Positions 1 through 11,600 of a DNA stretch of 64,000 nt are shown here, one piece after another (the first letter of the stretch is position 1; each line of letters opens with the position of its first letter). Source of the DNA: Toxoplasma gondii ME49 (lineage: Eukaryota; Apicomplexa; Conoidasida; Eucoccidiorida; Sarcocystidae); contig NC_031473.1 of the NCBI RefSeq assembly GCF_000006565.2, positions 1,557,903 to 1,621,902 of the forward strand, given 5' to 3'. The notes under the pieces were generated by a model. It ran no database searches, was not told where the DNA came from, and worked only from the letters and a program-made list of their open reading frames with translations. A program made the translations under genes and the position numbers.

Positions 1-1085
1 TTAATGGTATTGTAAGAAAATACACATTAATTTCTTTTTAAACGTTGTTCGGCTCCTACGGTTTTAGAATCTCAACTGCATACATGTATAGTTGAATTAT
101 TTATGAAAACGAAAGCTGGATTAAAATATTTTACAATTCGGAAATGATATCGAGGTAATTAACTAGAAGGTAGCTTGTATAATTTTACAACTAACGGAGG
201 ACTTTGTATAAAGGTTATTGAAATTCGATGCAAATTGAAATGTGATCAGCAATAGCTTGAAAATATCCTTCTACATATTAAATAGATCTTTTAGTATTTG
301 GTTTTTATAGCGGTGCTTTCAGACTGTCAAGATTCTGATACTGGAACTGAAATGTGATATATTGGAAAAAGTACAAAAAGCGATATTTTATCTAAACGTC
401 TTTCTTTTAATTTTTCTCTGTATACTTATAGACGTTCAGTTGCAATTCAAACCGGCATTTAATAGTTATAATTATTATGGATGTAATGCCTTATTAATAG
501 GATGAAGAGCCTTTACAGCTACGATTCTTAATACTATTATCAATGTTTCAGGATATAACCATCAAGATGTTACAAAATTCCAAACGTGAATCAGACGTTT
601 TCTTCTTTCTATTACAGAAAAGGTTAAATCTAAAACATACATTAATGATTCCACGTTACGAGTATTATTATAATGTATGTTTTGAAATTTCTTTTGAATT
701 AGAAGATTCCCTTTTAATCGTAGCAAGGCTGTAAAAATTGTGATTAATTGTTTTATTTCAATAATGTTGTTTAAAATTATGAATTTCAAAATAAAGACTT
801 TTTTCAACCAGATCGAATACACTTTTCATAAGGATTTTTACTTTTTTACAAGAAATTATTTTAATAAAAAAATATATGTCCATAATATTGTAATTTTGAC
901 TACAAATGTAAAAAATGAAAGTTGATTTGTCTTTTTGAGTATGTTTTAAAGTCAGTAATATTTATTTTTTAGATAATGTTCAATATATACATTGTTTGAT
1001 AAAAATCCTTTTGCCACTAACATCTCGGAATTTGCAAACATCAATTTTCCCCTAATATATATTGATTCTGGAATTACCTAAATAT
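1..1085. other. AT-rich block without recognisable gene
   Basis: This stretch is strongly AT-rich compared with everything after it, with a fairly abrupt switch near 1085-1110 to purine-rich DNA of ordinary composition. No open frame here resembles a known protein, and none carries a splice or domain signature. No telomere-type repeat was seen, and I did not recognise mitochondrial or apicoplast coding sequence. It could be an AT-rich intergenic island, part of a subtelomeric or centromere-adjacent region, or an organellar or foreign insertion. The sequence alone does not decide. Confidence 0.6.
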
Positions 1086-2292
1086 AGTTCATGCATTTTT
1101 TTCTCTATAACAGTAGGAGAGGAAGGCGGCTGGGAAGCAGAGAAAAGGCATGTAGATGATAGAGGAGATAAACAGAGAAGAGGCACGGCAGAAAGCCACA
1201 GACAGAAACAGAGAGAAACTAGACTAGGCAAACACAAGAGAAGGAGGGGGGGAAGCGACAGAGGAGAAGGACGGAGAAGAAGCGCAGAGACAACAACAGA
1301 GAGCAGACACAGACAGCAGAGGAGGCCAAAAACATAGAAAAGGCACCGAGGAAACGAGAGACAGAAGACGTAGAGAGAATGCTATGAAAAACACGACAAC
1401 AGGAGGGAAACGGGGGGACAAAAAGAAAAGGAAAACGACACAAAATAGGTAAACAAACGAAGAACATGGGGGGGATGCGCAGAAACAATCGAGGGAAAAG
1501 CGGAGAAAATCGAGGAAAAATTAAAAAGGAACAGATGACAAACCGAGAGGAGAAACGCCGAGCGAAATTAGGGGTAAAAAAAATAAAAATAGAGAGAAAA
1601 AAAAAGCCATGCCTCGAAGGCGTTTCGCGCTTACCGGCGCCCTCGTGGCCAGCCTTGCGTCGTTGCTTCCGCGCTTTCCTCTGTGCGTCTTCACGAGATT
1701 GCTGACAAGACACACAGAGAACGTCTCTCTCAATGCATGCACACCCTCAAAAGCCGAGTCACATCTCAGATGTTTCTTCTCGTTGGCATGTTCGTTCTAC
1801 TCCATCTCCTCGCAGGAACAGTCAGGCAGAGCCGTCTTCATTGGCATTTCAGTGAGCATCCCCCGACAAAGAGCACTCGTCCAGGTTGTTGCTCCCCATC
1901 ACCCATTAGTCTCTTTCTCTCTCCTCCCGGGATTGTTCTTTTCATCGTTTCCTCACAGTATTTCAGAGCACGTTCTTCCTCTATCTACTTTTGCCTTCAA
2001 CTGCTGTCCTTCGGCGAAGTGCCTCCTTCTCACCATCTCGTTTTCTGTTTTTTACAGTCCGACCCGTATCCCCTTCCATCCTTTCTGCTGTCCCTCTCTC
2101 TCTGCCTCTTTCTTCCCGTCTTCCCTTCTCTTTCCTTCTCGCTTACATCTTTTTTCCTGTTGTTCTCGTGTTCGTCCTCTTTCCATTTGCTTCTTTCTTC
2201 TCTCTTTCTCTACCTCTCGTTACTGTTCTTTTTTCTCACCCTTCCCTCCTCCCTCTCTGGTTCTCTCTCGTGGTCTCTCTCTCTCTCGTCTT
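1086..2292. other. Gene-free flank, GA-rich then CT-rich
   Basis: The first half (about 1110-1600) is GA-rich on the plus strand and the second half (about 1900-2300) is CT-rich. The segment lies just downstream of the stop codon of the minus-strand CC2D2A-type gene, so part of it should be that gene's 3' UTR. A plus-strand ATG at 1609 opens a frame with a hydrophobic start, but the frame runs through CT-rich low-complexity DNA and then antisense to conserved exons, so I do not call it a gene. Confidence 0.5.
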
Positions 2293-3911
2293 TCAAGACA
2301 GCTTGACATGCAGTGTTTCGGCCTCGTCTGGCGCTTGAGGCCTCGCGTGCAGCGTTGCATGCTGCGGCGATGTCCCCGTTTCCGCGTTGTCTCCCTGTTT
2401 CGTTACCTTTTCCTTCTGAGCAAGAATGCGTCTCCGTTCTCTCTCCGTCACCTTCTGTGTGACACAGATGTAGACGTAAGTCGAGACCAGTTCACCGGGA
2501 AGGTTGTACAGCATGACCGCGAGACTGAAGAAGGCACTCCGGTCTCGAGACTCTACGAAGTCCACATTTGCGATGATGGCGTCACTTATCGTCTTGGAGT
2601 CGTACGTATTAAAGTGTAGAGGAGCCCCGCGCACCCTGCAGAGAGAGCAGAAAAACGAAGGCGAGGTACAGAGAGAGAGAGAGCGAACTGAGAGAAAGCC
2701 GGTGACGGAGAAGCCGCGGCAGGAAACTCGCAACGAATGGAGAGACGAGGGTCGAGACACGAGAGGAGAGAAGGGAGAAGAGAGGAAGGAGAAGAGAGAG
2801 CAGAACGAAGGGAGACGACAGACAGAACAGGAGACGAAGAGCGGCCAAGAGGCGACGCAGAAGAGGAAGGCGAATACGCTGAAGCGCAAGAAACTGAACA
2901 GCGGGGAGAAGAAAAGGAAGGGATTCTGGAAACAACGAACGCAAGACAGAAGGAGAAAGCGAGAGAGAACAGACAAGAAGCCGCGCTTGAAAGAGAACGA
3001 CGGACCCAAACAAAGACACGAACGAAAGACATCCATCCAGAGCCGACAGCTTCTGAGGCCTCCCGACAGCCAGAGACTTCGACAAGACGATACATGGACT
3101 GACCGAGCAGCGAACTCGCGAACATGAGAAGAAAATGGGGGAGACATGTGGTGGCGACCAGCCGCAAGGAAAAAGAAAAAACCAAAACGAAGAGCCCTCG
3201 CTTCCCGATTTCTGTCGGCGGATGTGTCTTTCCTCCACACCTGTAGCTACACGGGACCTTGGAGTAAAACGCCTTTTTCCAATCTTCGAGCTTCAGACGA
3301 GCGAGCTGGAAGTCTTCGTCGCGAGCGGTGGCCGCTTGGTGCAGCAGTTCGAGCCCCCTGAAAAAGTACATGCACACTGCATGCGCTCCATGGACGGCTA
3401 GTCGAGCGAATCCGAACGAAGTAACAAACTTCTCGATCGACCACGCAGCTACGCACAGTGCAGCTTCTGCAGCGCCTCCGTTGGAATCGAGCACAGCAGA
3501 CAGGGGAGGCTTCTCAGAGCGGTGAGCCGGAGTCCGGTTTTGTGCGACTCGAACGGGGGAAGGGCATCTGCAGCGTCACCACCTGTGGAAGAAGACCGCC
3601 GCTCGCGCGGTAGCGAGAAGACAAGCTGTCCAGTGCCTTCAGCTGCCTGTCCGGACTCTCGACGAGTTGCTTCACTGTCTCTGTTCGCTCGGGACGTACA
3701 TTTGCAGAAACGCGTCGAGGACGTCGTCGCGATTCCACTTGGTGGGGAGGTTTCGCGTCGCGCGAAAAGCCGTGATGTCACTTAAGACTTTTCCCTGGAT
3801 TTCTTGAGCGGCCCTGTCGAACTGCCATTCCGCTACCTTCGCTCCGAAGCCTCGGACGATGAAGCAGGGCGGCACATCGTGGAGACCCGGGGAAAACTGG
3901 TACCACTGCTC
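2293..3911 (-). other. Conserved C-terminal exons of the CC2D2A-like gene
   Basis: Three exons (3911-3676, 3567-3241, 2635-2293) encode the region after the transglutaminase-like domain. The first has QWYQFSPGLHDVPP and NLPTKWNRDDVLDAFLQMY, matching the CC2D2A segment in which a Trp-containing turn is followed by a helix and a KWNR/RWNR motif. The last begins GAPLHFNTYDSK and continues with a strand pair ending STYVYICV, corresponding to the family's terminal FPLHM ... VWIYVAS block. A charged 50-residue tail follows, ending at the stop codon at 2293. The acceptor at 3567 (gacgctgcag) is the only one that keeps phase 2 with the 3676 donor. Confidence 0.78.
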
Positions 3912-4286
3912 CTGCACAGCCGCGGAGAGCCGGAGAGAGGAGACAGGCGCTCTGCAGAAGCGAGGAGTGCAGAGGTGCACTGCGTTTCCGAATTCCTCGC
4001 GAGCGCCGTGCATCGACAGCGAAACCATCGGCAGTTTGAGAAACAAGAAAGAGCGGAGGCGCGTCAAAACGCCTTCAAGCGTGATGCACATCACTCTAGA
4101 CAGAGGAGACAAACACAGAAATGCATCGCGAAGGCAAAAACAGAAACACACGCACAGACCTCGCTGTGAACTCCACCAAACATCAATCTATTTTTGGATA
4201 CATGCCTATGCACATGTGTGTGCATGCGGATCTGCATGTTTGCATACAGTCATGAACCTAGACACACAGATACATATACATATATA

Positions 4287-4327
<41 letters not shown>

Positions 4328-5566
4328 TCATGTGCGTATCTATTTGTATATGTGGTGCGTGGCTTTTTCTGCATGCAGAAAGATGTGCATGGACGAAAGA
4401 CTATGTGCACCGCTAGATCCGAATGTGATTTCGGATTCGCGAACACTCGGCCATTTCGCATGTTTTCGCATGTTCACGGGTCGAGACTTTACGGCAAGCG
4501 CCCTCGTCCTGGGTGACTGGAGCCGCGCAAAGACTCTCGGAAAAGAGCAGTGTTTCGCTGCGTTTCTGTCCTCTCGCCTCGGGTGCCTGACGTCGCAACA
4601 GGACTGCCGCAGAGTGTCGAACGGAGACAGCTTCAGCTGGAGAAGTGACGCGATTGTCTCCTTTCTTCCAAGGCGCGTCTGAGAGGACGCGAGAAATGCC
4701 TGCAAGGGGACCGTCTCTCCACTTCGACTCACCACATCCCAGATGTCGAACCATACTTTCGCAGGATTGCCGTCTTGAATGTTCAGCCAGACGTTGCGAT
4801 TGTTGAACATGATATCCAGCGAGCGATACGGCAACTTCGCCCCCCCGGTCGGGAACTCCGATTGAACGAGATCCTCGCCGCTCCTGCAAAGAAAAACAAT
4901 GTTTCCTGTGTTCCACGTCCAGTCCAACCAAAACACACACACCTCAAATCAACCACCATTCTAACCTACAAATCCATATATATAAATATATAAATACATG
5001 TATGCGCATAAAATATATCTGTCTAACCGTGAATACGTGTGTGCATCTATATCTCTCCATCTCGACCTACAAGCTCATCCATATATGCACATGTATACAT
5101 ACATATATATATATATATATATATGCAGGTACGCATGAATATATGTTTATGGAGAAGCCGGACCGGCATGGCCTAAGGCACCTGTGAGTTCATCCGAGCA
5201 GGCAAGTACCTGTCGGGAAATGCGATACTGGAGGTGAAATTCTTCTCGTATCGTTTAAATGTCTGGTTGGGTCTTCTATTAACTGAGTCTCATCGAATAG
5301 AACCGTTTGCTCCTGAATGCAATGGTACAAGCTTCCTGCTGTTCTGCAGAACTCTCGGCTTTCGTATATTTCGTATAATGAAGACGACAGAGTTGTCGGC
5401 AACTTTTAGCGTGGTAAGTGTACCTGCACGGCCGCTAGGTCATTCAAAGGGAAGTAAAAAATATGCAGAACCATTGTGACACAAACCAAAGGGAGAAGGA
5501 TCAGTACCCCATCAAGAAAAATCCACTCGACGTACATTTATTCGCATACGTATATATAAACGTGAA

Positions 5567-5633
<67 letters not shown>

Positions 5634-8600
5634 TTACGCATACAAATACAAAGTCGAATATGCACGTACAGATCAATAGATGTGACGGTGGAAACATCCT
5701 GAGATGTACATGCATAAACGGAGGAAACGATGAGTTGTGCTTCAATTCGGAAATTTGGCAGTTCTTCCAAATAACGACAGGAAGACCTAGTCTCGATTCT
5801 GCTGCAGAGCTCACCGAGAAATGTAGTCAGGTGTGTCGGCGTCTACTGACACTCCCAAGATGCTTAGACGCTTTCTCTGACAAAATGAGATGACAACAGT
5901 CCAGCAAAGACGAAAACAGGCAAAGAACAATGAGATCTCGAAAGCTGCTGCGGAACCTGTGTGCGTGTAGCAGACAGAAAACTCGAGGAAAAGAGTGAAG
6001 AGCTTTTTCAAATGTAAGACGCATCTCGAGAGAAACAAGCCGGGGTCACGGCGACCTCCGAAAACTGCGCTGCGGTGAGGAGCGCGATGGAGAGCAGAGA
6101 GTGACAGGAAAAGGGATGTTCGACCGTCGACGGCCTGTGTTGACTGTATTTGTAGGAAGAACATGCGTTTTTCAAACGGCTCCAGAGAAAAACAGTCTCA
6201 CCCTCTGGATATTCATCATCTTCAGGATGCCGAACTCAGGGTCCGCCGACAGCCTACAAAGACGCAGACAAACAAGCTACACAGTGAAAAGAGAGAACGC
6301 GACTCTTCTCGCTTTTTCGTTCTTGCTGTCTCCCGCTTCTGTGTAGCGTGACAGACCCATCGGACACACAGCGTAAAAAGAGAAAAAAGAGAAAAAGACA
6401 GAAAAAAGGAAACGAGAGAGAAGAGAGAAAAAGAAGCGGGAAACATAGACAAACGTGGGAACCGAAAAACGCAGGTACGGCTTTATGGTACATGCTGGGC
6501 TCCTCTGTTGTCAGCCGCGAGCCTCGCCTCTTCCACATCGTTCTCCATCTGATTCGTCCTCATCGTCCTCTTTCCGCATCGCCAAACTGTTCTCGTCTTC
6601 GCCTTCTTTCGTTCTTCCTTGTTCCCTCCCCTCTCCTTCTCTCTCGTCTTCGTCTTCTCTCTCTCGTCTTCTCCTTCATCTTCTTCTTTCTGCTCGTCTT
6701 CTCTCCCCGCTTGTCCTGGTCTTTCCTTTTCTCTTCTCTCTTCCTCTGCGCGCTTCTCTCCATCTCGCCTGCTCTGTTGGCTTGCCTTTTTCTCCGTTCC
6801 AGGCGCCTGTCCTCTCCCGGTGTTCCGCTGTCTCTCACCTTTGCAGCGTGTACGGATCGCGAAAGCGGTGCTTCAGAGTGTACACCAGGCCGGTCGTCGT
6901 CTCCCAGAACTTCACGACTCCACATGCGCGGTCGTCGTCGTAGTGAAACGTAGCTACCCACGCATGCATGTGTTTATCCCAGAGCGTTCCTGACGAGCGA
7001 CAGGAACTCGGCGAACGCAGGGAGGCCCAGTCGAAACTAAACGCACTGTAAAAGTCTCCCCGCTCCCCTCGCTCCCCGCGCCGCTCCCTTTACTCCACAG
7101 CGAACATCACTGCTGCAGCGATGCGCATACAGACATCTACGAACTCGTCGCATGTAGACTGGCACACACAAAACAAAAAATATGCACAGTTCTACTATAA
7201 ACACAAACCTTTTCATACACGCATGAAAAGCGTGCATACATACTCAGAGATATATATATCTCTATATCTATATCAATATATATATATATAGATATATATA
7301 GCTATAGATATATATATGCATTTGTGTCTGTACGCTATGTGCGCATATACATATATATATATATATATATTCATACACGCACTGAGTGAGAGAGTGTCCA
7401 GGCTTGATCGCGACGCGCGCATGCGTTTCGCATGTTGCTCGACATTTGATTGTATCTGTTTCTCACCAACACAGACGAAGGCGAAGGCTGGGAGACCGAG
7501 GAGAAGGCTGGTCATGAGGATCGAGTGATCCATGGCGTTTCCGGATCGAATTTGGACGGCGAATTCTGGGGTGAAGACAAGGTTTTCTCGTTTGACCGCG
7601 AAAGGCACACACCGGCAGTAGTGGAAGACAGAGCTCTCGGAGTCAACGCCAAAGGGCGGTCGGATTCCTGGAGAAAGCAGACGGAACGTTACCGTTTACG
7701 CGGTGTCTCGCATCCGAATCCAGCCTACAGCTTTCGCTTCTTCGCTACAGTGGCCTCAGCACTCGAAGTCATCCGATCTGTCGCTCGCGCGTTTCAGCGC
7801 TGGCAAACAGAGCTCTCGAGAAACATCAGACGCCCGATGGAATCTTGTTCCCTGACGGACAACGAAACTCCTCTTCAAGAGTTGCATTCGCAGACGGGGA
7901 AGATGTTGCTGAGGCGAGCCGATCTGAACTGAGGCAACTCACCTCTTCACTCTCTTTCTCCCCATGTCACTGCTTCCACTCACTTGTTCTCTGTCCTTGC
8001 CCCCGTCCCTCTGTTCTCTCTCTACGTCTACCTGATTCGTTCTCTCTGCCTCCTCTCCATCCAGCTCTAGATCTCGTTGTCGTCATCCGCTTCTCCAGGT
8101 GCAGCCCACTCTTCACATTTCTCTTCTCGCGCCTCCTCTCACACAACTTTCTCTCTTGTTCTTCTCCCGACTTCCCTTTCTCTCTCTCCGTTTCTGCCTC
8201 TCTCTGTTCCTCTGTCTCCCCCAGTTTCGCTCAATTCCTTTCAACCGCTTCTCGCAAAGTTGAACGTAGGAAGTTCGCTTGCTGAAAAACTTCTGTAGCG
8301 TCAGATTTCGTTGATTGAGACCAGTGTCTAAATTTAGTGAACGGTTTTGATGAAAACAGAGAGTTGCGCGTCCGCATGGCAAACGCCCGGTAGCTCTTCT
8401 CCACCAAAGTGTCGAGAACGTATGTGCCTCTCCGCGCCTTTTTTCCTCGCAAGAAAAATCCTGCAAAGCGGCAAATCACTCACTTGTGACCATCGTGGGT
8501 GCGTAGTGGGTCTCCTTTCTCTGGTCAAGAAACTCGACGTCGAAAAAACGAGGCGGACCTACTCCTGTGTCCGGATTTACCAAGCCTTTCTTTTCGATGA

Positions 8601-11600
8601 CCTCTGCGTACATTCGCTGAAAAGAAAACGAAGAGAGATTCTGTGCAAATCCTCAACCTGTCGTTTCCAACAAACGTCGCAAAACGTCAGAGAGTTCAGG
8701 CGAAACAGGAAAGACCAAGACGGGAGACAGCACGATGGGGGAGAAGAAGAAAGACGAGAAGATGGAGAAGAAGAAAGAAGAGAAGATGGAGAAGAAGAAG
8801 AAACGGGCAGACGAAAGGTCTGGAAACAAACATGCATTTTGGTTCACGCACTTACAGGTGTAGACTGCAGAGAAGAGAAGAGGAAAGAAATGCACACAAA
8901 TCTCCGCCCAAACAATCGGTGCACTCCTGACGAGAAGAGATCCTCAGTCCTAACTGAAGCCTACGTACGCAACTCTTTGCGAATATACACGCATGTAAAT
9001 GCAACAGAAGTTTGTGCTGTGTGCATTTGTGTATTTATGCGAGACACAACATCACATGCAACTATGTATTCACATAACTGCATCTTTGTATACCTGTTAT
9101 TACATGACTGTACAGATACAGGCGTGTACATAGACCTGCAGTGGCATCCACGTCCATATAGAGGGACCTATCCATGCTTGTCTATGTGTCTGTATGTGAG
9201 TGGAGATTAAAAGTCACATCGTCGATTTCACCAAACGCAAAAACGTCTCAGACCCAGGACGCCTTCTCTCCGGAAACAAACAAGATTGGAGACGCCGAGG
9301 CAGCAGCATTCCGACAAGCAGGCCTGCGTGTCTCCACGCATTTGAGGGGCTGTCCAAAACGAAAGAGAAAGACTGCCAGCTCAAACGCCAGCGCAGAAGG
9401 CGCTAGACCAACCAACTGAGACGCGATACACACAGGTAGCTGGGATGTTGCAGAGCACAGGAAACGCCCCGCACACTGTGCTGATCATGCACTGATAAGA
9501 CGAGTCTCGTAAAAGAAAATTCCGTGGAACATTCTTGGCGTGATCTGTTGCGGAGCTCGACGCTGCGTCCATTCTTGGTTTCTTATTAGTGTCTCAGGCA
9601 GTGCATTCCAATTCGGTACAAGAGCGAAGAGGGCGCCTGCTACACATGAGTGCTCGACGCATCACTGGCCGTAAAGCCGAAGCTCCTGCACAACTCAAAA
9701 GCGTCCTGTTGACGAGGTGTACGAAGCAGGCAGCTCGGATCCCCGCGAACCGCGTGACCATGGTTCGCGAGGACTCTCTTCCTGCAAGGGAGCGACCTAG
9801 GAAAATGCGAAAAACCGCTTCGTCGTCGCGAGGATCTTGCCAGCTAGCATGCACCACCGACTGCAACCGGACGGCGTCGAATGTCATTCAACAGAGCGAA
9901 CGAGAACGCGAAGACGTTTTCTACGAACCTTCAGTCTTTCGTAGGTATTCCGCAGCGCTCGAGGAAAGTTGCTCGTTGTCGTGATGCGCTCAGGCTCCGG
10001 CAGTCTGAGAGCAAAAGAGGAAACGGAGACCTGGCAATGGTCTCGCCGGCCGCCAGCTCAGCAAGCAGACGTCCACGAGACGGCACAAACACCACAAGGT
10101 CCCGCCAAGCCCCGTGGCGCCCTTCGCGCCGGCTTTGTGCGAGACAGAAACGCAGAAAAACGAGACGAAACGCGCGCCCTGTATGGAAGGTTTGGGCCGA
10201 GTCTACGAAACGGTTGGTGCGTTTTTTCATGGAATTCATTTCAGAACGTCCAGCGACTCAAACGCGCTGTACTGAGTAGAGCTCCCGCCTTCCATCGAAT
10301 GACTCGACATGCATTCCGGCCGGTTTCGATCGACTGTGAATGCATTCAACTCTCTCCTGTCGTCGTCTCCTGTCGTCGTCTCCTGTCGTCGCCGTCGAAG
10401 CTGCCAGTGCGACCTCTGCGTGCATCTGCTCAAGTGTAGCGATGCAAGCGCGCCTCCCTGTCCTCGATGTCTCCCTCAGCGAGCCAGAAGCTACGCGAGA
10501 GCGGTACGAAGATGTACGGTGGCATCCCTCTGCATCGGAGAAAGCATCTCGTGGAGAGGCTAGAGAGACGAGAGAGAGACAACGGTGCGCAGAGACAGTG
10601 GCCGAGAGGCGGAGAGAGGACAACATGGCCTAGGGACAGGCAGAGAAGGAAAAGTCAACATGACCAGCGGTCGCTCCCCGAGCTGAGGAGGAAGAGACCT
10701 GGCGAGACATGCAGAGACCAGTGGAGAGACAAAGAACTCAGGAAAAGCCTGGCAATAATGGTCACTCACTTGTCGATGCCGGAGACTTCCAGAATGTCGG
10801 GGCAAGTCCACGCCTCGAATTGAATGGTCGACGGCCGGTCTGCCTTGTGAATGAAGGCGAGGCGTCTGGAGGTGGAGAAGACGCGAGTCTCGTACGACTG
10901 TCGCGTATTCGCTTCTCTGCAAGAAGACATGGCCAGTCAGTGGCGAGCATGCATTTGCAGATCTCTCCCTCTGCTGGGGTCCTATCTTTGCAAGTGGAAG
11001 CAAACTCGCATCCATTTCTACGCATACACAGAAATAAATGGACAAACAGATAGATAGATAGATAGATAGATAGACAGATAGATAGATAGATAGATAGATA
11101 GATACATACATACAAACATACATACATACATAGAAAGAGATATAGACACAGATAGATGTGAATAGAAAGATAGAAATAGATAGATAGACGTACGTAGAGG
11201 CGTCTGTATGCATAGGCATATAATGCAGCACATACTCAAATGCAGATGCATGCAGGGAGATGCTCATCTGCGAAGTGCACAGACAAAGCCACACCTTCAG
11301 ATATATAGGTCTCTATATGATATGATTTTTGGCATACAGGTCGATTCTTTGCATGGCGGTGAGGTTTCGCTTGTTGTGTTTTTCGTTGAAGAAGATTTCG
11401 TAGAGGGAGAAGGAGCATCCACCGAGATGATCGACGTATCCCGGGCCAGTGCCCCAGACGTCTAGCCAGACTTTTCCTTTTCTCGTGACGTCGGACTCCG
11501 TGATGTCTCGGAAGGCAGGAAGACGAAGGGGAATGGTGACCTCGTCGTCCCAGACAGGATTCAAAGTGTTTCGCACTGTTCGCGTTCGCCGCGAAGTTCC

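Larger units (their letters stand above)
4733..7667 (-). other. Exons of the inactive transglutaminase-like domain (CEP76/CC2D2A type)
   Basis: Four exons (7667-7467, 6989-6839, 6253-6202, 4883-4733) plus a probable one near 5.3 kb encode the transglutaminase-like fold shared by CEP76 and CC2D2A. The first holds GNAMDHSILMTSLLLG and ends VCVG. It joins in phase to TLWDKHMHAWVATF and KFWETTTGLVY, which is the family order of helix, GT-linker, H-WV strand and W-TG-Y strand. The third reads DPEFGILKMMN; the last reads LPYRSLDIMFNNRNVWLNIQ. In active transglutaminases and in related peptidases a Cys sits where this protein has Asn-Ala-Met before Asp-His, so the domain is predicted to be non-catalytic, as in its ciliary relatives. 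Confidence 0.78.

Noticed and set aside
1..1085. Mitochondrial or apicoplast DNA transfer
   Set aside because: No stretch translates to a recognisable cytochrome, ribosomal protein or rpo segment, and no organellar rRNA motif was seen. Composition alone is not sufficient.
1609..2619. Plus-strand frame starting MPRRRFALTGALVASLASLL, resembling a signal peptide
   Set aside because: After the first 30 codons it translates CT-rich low-complexity DNA and then runs antisense to the conserved last exon of the minus-strand CC2D2A-like gene.
7467..7560. Transmembrane helix in the exon reading LMTSLLLGLPAFAFVCVG
   Set aside because: It aligns with the core helix of the transglutaminase-like fold and is followed in phase by that family's next strands.
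7450..7932. Plus-strand 160-codon frame
   Set aside because: Antisense to the transglutaminase-like exon at 7667-7467, whose minus-strand reading matches a known family and joins in phase to the next exon.
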